DNA of 11,888 bases. Source: Candidatus Omnitrophota bacterium (lineage in GTDB: Bacteria > Hinthialibacterota > Hinthialibacteria > Hinthialibacterales > JAKPRU01). Made by a program: the position numbers and the translations under genes. The stretch spans positions 1 through 11,888 of the forward strand of contig JAKPRU010000675.1 in NCBI GenBank assembly GCA_029557025.1, in the 5' to 3' direction. The notes under the pieces are model-generated. The model worked only from the letters and a program-made list of their open reading frames with translations, was not told the DNA's origin and ran no database searches. Position 1 is the stretch's first letter; every line of letters begins with the position of its first letter. Below, one piece after another: positions 6,534 through 11,888 of this stretch.

Positions 6534-7562
6534 CTAACCTACTCGCACACGAGGATCGACGATTCCATACAGAATATCCGCCGCTACATTCGCTAATATA
6601 AACAGCAAGGCCCCCAGAAACACGACCGCACGCATCGTGTTCAGATCCGCATTCTGAATGGCCTCCACTGTGATTCCGCCCAGTCCCGGAATACCGAAGA
6701 ATGTTTCCAGTAGTAAAGACCCCAGGTAGAGGAAGGGAATCGACACGGCCCAGCGTGTGATCAGAGGAATCAGCGCATTCCGCAAGACATGCCGGAACAG
6801 AACCGTGTTCTCGCCCAGCCCCTTTGCCCGCGCTGTGCGGACATAGTCCTGGTTAATCTCATCGAGCATGAGAATGCGGTTGAATCGAATCCCCGCGCCC
6901 ATCGACAGCGCCGTGTAAATCAGGATCGGAAGGGCCAGGTAAACATACCCCGAAAAACCGGTTGCATAGCCGGAAATGGGGAAATACCGCCAATCCGCCG
7001 CCAGGAATTTCTGAAAAAACAGGATTAACGCGACGGAATTGAAACTCATCAGGAACACGGCTAATACAACAAACGCCCGGTCGATTACAGTTCCCCGATA
7101 AAGCGCACAAAACAAGGCAAGAACAATCGAAATCATCTCACTCAGGCAAAACGCGGGGACCATCATTTTCAGAGAAGGACCCATCCCACTAAACAGAACC
7201 TGAGACACCGGGCGATCATCCCGGTCACGCCCGAAATCCAATGTCAACAGATCGACACTGTAATGCAGAAACAGAATCGGTTTTGATACGGAACGGATAT
7301 CCTCCTCGGTGATCACCGTCCCCGGTGCGGCCCGGCCGGCCTCGACTTCCATCTCCTTGCGAAGGCCCTCATCGGTATATACGCAAAATCCCTTCTGTAT
7401 TTTCCACTGTCGAATCGTTTCCGGATTGGCCGCCTTCTGAAGTTCTTTCACGGCTAATGTGTCCGGCGTATTGATAACATAAAATAAGGTGAATGTAAGG
7501 AGAATGACCCCGAAAAGAATCGGGATCGCATAACAAATTCGCCGAACGGCATAGAACAGCAT
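6534..7562 (-). CDS. Peptide-type ABC transporter permease, OppB/YejB-like
   Basis: A 342-residue membrane protein with the standard OppB start, MLFYAVRRICYAIPILFGVI. An outer loop of about 75-80 residues containing KPILFLHYSVDLLTLDFGR (the usual Y-x-x-D-x-x-x-x-DFG element) follows, then five helices. The EAA loop is NQDYVRTARAKGLGENTVLF, followed by RHVLRNALIP, and the C-terminus DILYGIVDPRVRVG matches family convention. It pairs with the OppC-like protein to form the membrane channel of a dipeptide/oligopeptide-type importer. The gene starts 5 bp after the stop of the solute-binding protein, with a G-rich sequence (GGGGGTAG) as ribosome binding site. The transported substrate cannot be deduced. 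Confidence 0.92.
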   Translation of the reverse strand: MLFYAVRRICYAIPILFGVILLTFTLFYVINTPDTLAVKELQKAANPETIRQWKIQKGFCVYTDEGLRKEMEVEAGRAAPGTVITEEDIRSVSKPILFLHYSVDLLTLDFGRDRDDRPVSQVLFSGMGPSLKMMVPAFCLSEMISIVLALFCALYRGTVIDRAFVVLAVFLMSFNSVALILFFQKFLAADWRYFPISGYATGFSGYVYLALPILIYTALSMGAGIRFNRILMLDEINQDYVRTARAKGLGENTVLFRHVLRNALIPLITRWAVSIPFLYLGSLLLETFFGIPGLGGITVEAIQNADLNTMRAVVFLGALLFILANVAADILYGIVDPRVRVG

Positions 7563-7567
7563 AGAGG

Positions 7568-9631
7568 CTACCCCCGTTGTTGCTCCACGATTTTATATAC
7601 GAACGCCGCAACGATACCGACAAATAGAAGCGCAAACAGCACGGCGGGCAACCGGAACATTGTATTTGTATGACGCACCCATTCCAGTCGCGTGGCAGGG
7701 TCGGAAACGACGTACCGGTAAGCCCTGGTGGACATTGGAAGGGGTTTTGCAGGAGAACACCAGTCATGATAAAGCACGAATAGTCGATTGTAGTACAGAT
7801 AAACCCATGGCACATCTTCGTCAACAATCGCCGACATTTCCCGAATCATCTCGGACTTCCGCTGCCATTCCTCCGGGACGGAGTCGGAGAGAACCTGTAG
7901 TTCCTCATAAAGCCGGTCATAGCGGTCGTTTCGATATGCGGCGTAGTTGACTCCCGGGCGACGGTTGGGTCCATACAGCAGCTGGAATACGTTCTGTGCA
8001 TCAGGGTAGTCCATGGTCCAATTTGCATCGTACAGTTGCCCCTTGCCTTCGGCGGCGCGTCGGAGGAATTCGGGAAATGTCTGCAAGTTACATTGAAGTC
8101 GGATACCGATCTCCTGCGCGCAGATCGTATAGAATCGTGCGATGTCTCGCGTTCCCTGGGTCGCAGAACGAAATTCGACCGACAATTCCAGCGGCGCTCC
8201 ATCGGGGGATTCGCATGTCACCCACTCTCCTGATGAATTGCGGCTGACAGAATACCCGGCTGCCTTCAGAAGAGCGCGGGCCTGCTGCGGATCATAGCCG
8301 CCCCATGGCGTCCGGTAGTCCGGGTCGTATCCCCTTACGCCCGGCGGAATCAGCATGTTCGCAGGTCTTCCTCTTCCGTTCAAATAAGTCGAAATGAGAT
8401 AGGCGCGGTCCATACACAAACTGATCGCTCGGCGTAACTGTTTATGTCGTTCATCATAGCCCCCGACCCGCTCATCCTCCATATTGAACACGAGATAAGT
8501 AATACTTGGATCGTCACAGATCTGTAAATGGATTCCCTGCTCTCGTATCTCCCGTGACAGTAGTGTGTCCGGCGATACGGCGCTATTCTTCGAATTAGCC
8601 GTTCCTGCAAATGCGCGGTCGAATTGTTCCTTATTGAGCCGTTCATAGCAGTCGATGGTTCCCGCAAGAAACTCCATCCACATGGTGCTTGCTTCCGGGA
8701 TAATAAGGAACTGGAGTTCATCCGCCAAGGGAATGTGTTTACCGATATGAGGCGCCATGTAACGGTCCCAATCGCCCGGGTCCAGCGCGCCCTCCTGTTC
8801 CCATTTGCGGCGAAATATGTCTTTGTAGTTGTTCTGCCTGGTGTCGGTTGAATCCAGTTGAGGGAAATAAATCTCGCGGTATTTCGGATTTCGCGTCCAG
8901 ATCAAATGCTGCTTCTTGACATATTCTTTCAACATGAACGGCCCGGTGCCGACCGGGTGGCGGCTGAAATCAAGACCGTACCGCTCCACCGCCTCGCGCG
9001 GGACAATCGCGCCGTACGGCAGGCTCAAGGCCCACAGGAGTTGCGGGTAAGGAGACCGGAGACGTATCTGAAATGTGTAGTCGTCCAGAATCGTCAATCC
9101 CTCTACCGGTTCATCGAATAGCCGATCGCGTGCTTGCGGATTGCCGGTAGCCAAAAATCGCCTGCGCCAGTCATCCAATCCAGGGACTTTATTCTCCAAT
9201 ACCCAGAATCCTCCTTCCGCGAGTGACATGAGACGTTTGAGCGAATAGACCGCATCCTGTGCGGTAACCCCGCGTCCCACTCCGTTCGGAAAACACGGGT
9301 CATCCTGGAAGGAAATGTCATCGCGAAGTGTGAACGTATAGGTTCTTCCTTCATCGGTGATTTCCGGCATGTGTCGGGCAAGGCACGGTACAAGTTGCGG
9401 TTCCGGCGGGGAGGGGTATTGATAATCCACAAGCGACTCATACGCCAGGCCGCACTGCCGCGCGGAATACACATCCCCGGCGCGATGCGGATCGAGAAAG
9501 CGGGGATCCACGGATAGCGCAAGACGAACAACATGCCGATCCCCATCCTGCCTGGCCAACACAACCGCCCGCGAGCCACAGGAGAGGGAGAAAAGGCATG
9601 CCATTGCGATCAGCGCATTATTCCTTGACAT
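7568..9631 (-). CDS. Solute-binding protein family 5 (OppA-like) with C-terminal membrane anchor
   Basis: A 687-residue extracytoplasmic binding protein of the SBP_bac_5 family. The N-terminus MSRNNALIAMACLFSLSCGS is a signal peptide with a possible but imperfect lipobox (S-L-S-C18). The mature part has the family pattern: LALSVDPRFLDPHRAGD near the start, AYESLVDY, YTFTLRDDISFQDDPCFPNG at about 98-117, ITAQDAVYSLKR-like VTAQDAVYSLKR near 123-134, VGTGPFMLKEY, ITYLVFNMED and LRRAISLCMDR. It ends with a hydrophobic segment, LPAVLFALLFVGIVAAFVY, at about 662-681 and a short basic tail, so it appears anchored at both ends. Typical OppA proteins are about 530-560 residues. It is the first gene of the three-gene operon. 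The region ahead of the ATG lacks an obvious ribosome binding site, so the start is slightly uncertain. Confidence 0.92.
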   Translation of the reverse strand: MSRNNALIAMACLFSLSCGSRAVVLARQDGDRHVVRLALSVDPRFLDPHRAGDVYSARQCGLAYESLVDYQYPSPPEPQLVPCLARHMPEITDEGRTYTFTLRDDISFQDDPCFPNGVGRGVTAQDAVYSLKRLMSLAEGGFWVLENKVPGLDDWRRRFLATGNPQARDRLFDEPVEGLTILDDYTFQIRLRSPYPQLLWALSLPYGAIVPREAVERYGLDFSRHPVGTGPFMLKEYVKKQHLIWTRNPKYREIYFPQLDSTDTRQNNYKDIFRRKWEQEGALDPGDWDRYMAPHIGKHIPLADELQFLIIPEASTMWMEFLAGTIDCYERLNKEQFDRAFAGTANSKNSAVSPDTLLSREIREQGIHLQICDDPSITYLVFNMEDERVGGYDERHKQLRRAISLCMDRAYLISTYLNGRGRPANMLIPPGVRGYDPDYRTPWGGYDPQQARALLKAAGYSVSRNSSGEWVTCESPDGAPLELSVEFRSATQGTRDIARFYTICAQEIGIRLQCNLQTFPEFLRRAAEGKGQLYDANWTMDYPDAQNVFQLLYGPNRRPGVNYAAYRNDRYDRLYEELQVLSDSVPEEWQRKSEMIREMSAIVDEDVPWVYLYYNRLFVLYHDWCSPAKPLPMSTRAYRYVVSDPATRLEWVRHTNTMFRLPAVLFALLFVGIVAAFVYKIVEQQRG

Positions 9632-9879
9632 GGTTCGTATACCGCTTGGATTTTAGATTGGCACCATGATAATAGGGCAGGGGGAGCAAGGTGGAGAGGG
9701 AAGGATGTCCGATATTCGTCGGGACAGATCGGAGTATATTTATAGTTGACAGACCGGGCCTTCGGAAACCGAAAATGGTTGTCCAGACGTTATGAGAATG
9801 CCGTTTGATGCGACCAATCTGTTGAAGAAGGCGAGGACGCGATAGACTTTATGCGTTGAACTGCATTTCACTTATTGAA
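9632..9879. other. Intergenic region between the divergent peptide-transport operon and tRNA-Arg
   Basis: No gene is visible. It must contain the promoter of the minus-strand transport operon and that of the plus-strand tRNA. Minus-strand candidates for a -10 are TATTAT (near 9668-9673) and TATACT (near 9733-9738), neither with a good -35. On the plus strand TTGACA occurs at 9746-9751 without a clear -10. TTCGG-AAA-CCGAA (9761-9773) is a small hairpin. None of these is strong enough to call. Confidence 0.4.
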
Positions 9880-9952
9880 GCGCCGGTGGCTCAATGGATA
9901 GAGCACCTGACTTCGGATCAGGCGGTTGGGGGTTCGACTCCCTCCCGGCGCG
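9880..9952 (+). tRNA. tRNA-Arg (anticodon TCG)
   Basis: A complete 73-nt cloverleaf. The acceptor GCGCCGG pairs with CCGGCGC, and the D-arm is GCTC...GAGC. The anticodon stem CCTGA/TCAGG encloses the loop CTTCGGA with TCG at 9913-9915. The variable loop is CGGTT, and the T-arm GGGGG-TTCGACT-CCCTC has one G-T pair. The discriminator is G, and CCA is not encoded (GCT follows). It reads CGA and probably CGG codons. It sits between the transport operon and the degraded island, and its 3' end faces the island, the usual attachment site for tRNA-specific integrases. Confidence 0.97.
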
Positions 9953-10002
9953 GCTTGAAAACACTGGACTTACGGGCATAACGGTTTGGCTCAAGAATCC
10001 CT

Positions 10003-10024
10003 GAAGTAACCAGGAAGTAACCAG
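10003..10024. repeat. Two perfect tandem copies of an 11-bp unit
   Basis: GAAGTAACCAG occurs at 10003-10013 and again immediately at 10014-10024. It lies 50 bp after the tRNA and before the truncated end of the DUF932-like relic. It may be a slipped-strand duplication or a residue of an element end. Confidence 0.6.
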
Positions 10025-10081
10025 GAGAGAACGTATTCCATTCGGTTGGGTTCGTGATTTTTCGCCCCAAAAACCTGCCTT

Positions 10082-10569
10082 ATTGCTGATGAAGACCCCC
10101 GGTTGCATTTCTTCTCTGCCATTGAGACGGAATTCTCGGTCTCGGTCGGGAATGTTCAGCATCAGGAACTCCTCATCCAGTTTGCACTGGACGGGCGTAC
10201 CATCCCCGTACCCACAGGAACTCAATCGGTTGAGAACTTCCAGGTTGTCCACCGCCGTATATCGGGGGGTGAATATCGCCCGAATCTCTGGCCCATCAAA
10301 CCGGAAGAACAGGTGTTCATTCCGCTCTTCCGCCAGCCACGGGTTGAGATTATTGGCCTGAAGTTCCGGGGCACACCTCTGCAAATACGCATGAGGAACT
10401 CCCAAGCGCCAGGCAATGCCTTTTTGAGCAATCGGTTTGAGACGATGCGGTAAATCCGGTCGTGCAAATCCTGGTCTATGCAATCCAGGACATCCTTCAG
10501 CTCTTGTTCCATCTTTTTCTCACGCAGAATCTCTTCCGCATTTCGAAAACGAACCACGTCATACGTCAT
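10082..10569 (-). pseudogene. DUF932-like phage/plasmid-type gene, frameshifted and truncated
   Basis: The ATG at 10567-10569 follows a perfect GAGGAGG (10579-10585, spacing 9). The first frame gives MTYDVVRFRNAEEILREKKM and continues to DLHDRIYRIVSNRLLKK. The recognisable sequence then continues in another frame: GIAWRLGVPHAYLQRC, LFFRFDGPEIRAIFTPRYTA, VDNLEVLNRL and EEFLMLNIPD. R-A-I-x-x-x-RY-x-x-VDN-x-EVL is the core DUF932 pattern. A single missing base near 10418-10421 (joining LLKK to GIAWRLG) explains the shift. After PGVFISN (about 10082) the sequence no longer resembles the family, so the C-terminal half is gone, although the frame runs on through the antisense of the tRNA. DUF932 proteins are common on phages, plasmids and integrated elements; their function is unknown. 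The stop of the upstream helicase relic is 60 bp away on the same strand. Confidence 0.65.
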
Positions 10570-10629
10570 TGTTCTCTACCTCCTCTATGTTGGTTTGATT
10601 CTTGATTTGAATATCGGATGGGATGACAA

Positions 10630-11640
10630 TTACGCCGCAGGATGCCGAATCTCTTCCAGAAACGGAGATGGAACCGACGGGACTCCAAGGTACACTTCAC
10701 TCCGGCTCAGATACAGCAATTTCATTGCCCGCGACATACCCACGAAAGCTACTCTACACTCCTCTTCCATATCCCCTTTTTTCGTCGGCAGAATTCCTTC
10801 CACCAGACCAATCAGGAACACCACAGGCCATTCCAACCCCTTCGATTTGTGAATGGTCATCAGGTGAACCCCTTTCTGATTCCGACTCACCGGCCCCATC
10901 GTCTCCGTATGCTCCAGAAAGGAACCAATGTCCCCGAATCGGGAAGCAGCCAATTCCAACTGATTCAAATTGGCCGCTTTCACATCATCGGGAACTGGAA
11001 CCTCCTCCTCGGCAATCGACCGATCATAATCCAGCATTTCCCGCAACGGCCGGATCGTTTCCACGGGATTCAGTGTCCCAGCCTTCTCCAGAAAAGGATT
11101 CAACAGATTCTGAAACTCCCGTACAGCCCGACGGACATACCCCAATGAAATCGGCATTCGGTCCAGAGATTCGTATAAGGACAGACCCTGTTCCCGGGCA
11201 TAGTCTTCCAGTTCCTGCAAAAAGGTCCTCCCCAGATACCGCTTGGAAACATTGATGATATTCTTGAGCGACTCCTCCCCTTTTTCGGAATGAGGGTCCC
11301 AGATCAATCTCAGGTAGTCGAGAAGCCCTTTTACCTCTCTCCGTTCGTAGAAATTCAAGCCGTTCTCAATGCGTACGGGATTCTCTCCTGGGAGAATCGT
11401 TCTTCCATGATCCGGCTCTGAAAATTGCATCGATACAACACCGCCATGTCCTCGTACCGATACCCCTTTCCAGTAACCAACTCCTGAACCTCCCTGCCGA
11501 CCCGAACCGCTTCCTCCTCCTCGGTCCGGCATTCCAGGACAATCACCTCCGCCCCATCGGGATTCTCCGTGAACAATTCCTTGTCAATCTTTCGGAGATT
11601 GTGACTGATCAGGTTCCCACACGCTTTCACGATCTGGGGA
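10630..11640 (-). pseudogene. UvrD/PcrA-type helicase relic, C-terminal half only, frameshifted
   Basis: Recognisable superfamily 1 helicase sequence starts at CPQIVKACGNLISHNLRK, equivalent to the start of domain 2A just after the NYR motif. It continues with LFTENPDG, EEEEAVRVGREV and DMAVLYRCNFQSRIMEERF. At 11371-11375 the frame changes: IPY in one frame is followed by RIENGLNFYERREVKGLLDY in the next. The expected codons TAC-CGC-ATT read TACGCATT, so one C is missing. The downstream frame then carries motif V, GVHLMTIHKSKGLEWPVVFL, and motif VI, EECRVAFVGMSRAMKLLYLS, and ends at 10630 with FLEEIRHPAA. Walker A and B (motifs I-II, domains 1A/1B) are absent, so no ATP-dependent helicase could be made even if the frame were repaired. 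The 5' side is joined to a nuclease remnant. Confidence 0.8.
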
Positions 11641-11888
11641 CATGCGACTTCCTCCTGTAAAAACCACTGATTACAGGTTTCCCGATACACACAGTAGGAG
11701 CAGTTCCACCCCGTATCGTTGGGAATAAATACCCCGTTCCGGATCCCCGCCCACACCATCGCCCAGCTCTTCAAGGCAGGTGAGGCCAATATTCGAAAGA
11801 TCTCTCAGGCACCTCGCTTTCGCCCTTCTTGAAGCCATCCGGAAAATATGTGGTGCAATCTTCCGATTGACATTTCCCGGATTAGATC
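11641..11888 (-). pseudogene. RecB-like PD-(D/E)XK nuclease remnant, C-terminal Fe-S region
   Basis: The frame joined in phase to the helicase relic encodes LKSWAMVWAGIRNGVFIPND and then WNCSYCVYRETCNQWF. The C-x2-C-x5-C spacing is that of the C-terminal iron-sulfur cysteines in RecB/AddB/Cas4-type nucleases. Upstream this frame meets a TGA near 11807. A neighbouring frame there reads TTYFPDGFKKGESEVPERSF and then EYWPHLP before its stop, which could be the continuation after another one-base lesion near 11780. The gene extends beyond the window. The catalytic aspartate/lysine motif is not visible here. The family call rests mainly on the cysteine cluster and context. Confidence 0.5.

Noticed and set aside
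9872..10081. Continuation of the DUF932 frame B through the antisense of the tRNA
   Set aside because: The ending GRESNPQPPDPKSGALSIEPP is the familiar false translation of an antisense tRNA-Arg. The frame is open only by chance after the family similarity ends near 10082.
10623..11255. Plus-strand open frames opposite the helicase relic
   Set aside because: Pro/Ser/Thr-rich translations are the antisense shadow of the helicase sequence, which itself shows clear motifs V and VI on the minus strand.
1..11888. Search for CRISPR arrays, insertion sequences and riboswitches
   Set aside because: No regularly spaced repeat with unique spacers, no transposase or terminal inverted repeats, and no recognisable riboswitch core was seen. 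The 14-bp and 11-bp repeats have no spacers.

Overview
The window is bacterial chromosomal DNA. Gene density is ordinary, GC looks a little above 50 percent by eye, and most genes have good AGGAG-type ribosome binding sites. I cannot assign a phylum. The lipoprotein-like signal on a solute-binding protein, a Maf/DUF115 glycosylation-type protein, a PAPS-type sulfotransferase and a tRNA without encoded CCA fit many Gram-negative or candidate-phylum lineages. No gene here is a decisive taxonomic marker.

Layout. At the left edge is the N-terminal part of a sulfotransferase on the minus strand. About 500 bp of regulatory DNA follows, with three 14-bp direct repeats and a good sigma70-like promoter overlain by a perfect 8-bp inverted repeat. 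This promoter points at an RbsC-type sugar ABC permease (764-1918). A 29-residue very basic protein (1989-2078) comes next, closed by a rho-independent terminator. On the minus strand is an overlapping DUF4258/DUF2283 pair (2267-2765), an arrangement resembling small toxin-antitoxin modules. Two plus-strand genes follow: a 624-residue Maf/DUF115 protein (3008-4882) and a Mut7-C family predicted RNase with a zinc ribbon (4949-5446). Convergent to these is a tight minus-strand operon for peptide-type ABC uptake (9631-5459), in the order solute-binding lipoprotein, OppB-like permease, OppC-like permease. It has no ATPase gene.

The right end begins with a tRNA-Arg(TCG) at 9880-9952. Beyond it, on the minus strand, lies decaying accessory DNA. 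It contains a DUF932-like gene with a frameshift and a lost C-terminus, and a chimeric remnant in which the Fe-S cysteine end of a RecB-like nuclease is joined to the second half of a UvrD-type helicase. That remnant has at least one clear single-base frameshift. The position next to a tRNA gene and the clustered lesions suggest the relic of an integrated element that once carried nuclease, helicase and DUF932 genes.

Working picture: the left and middle parts are housekeeping or nutrition genes (sugar and peptide uptake, surface modification, RNA metabolism), and the right end is a degraded island. The best candidates for something under-described are the 29-residue basic protein, the solute-binding protein with an extra C-terminal membrane anchor and no ATPase partner, the DUF4258/DUF2283 pair, and the nuclease-helicase-DUF932 relic. 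No intact novel defence system is visible.
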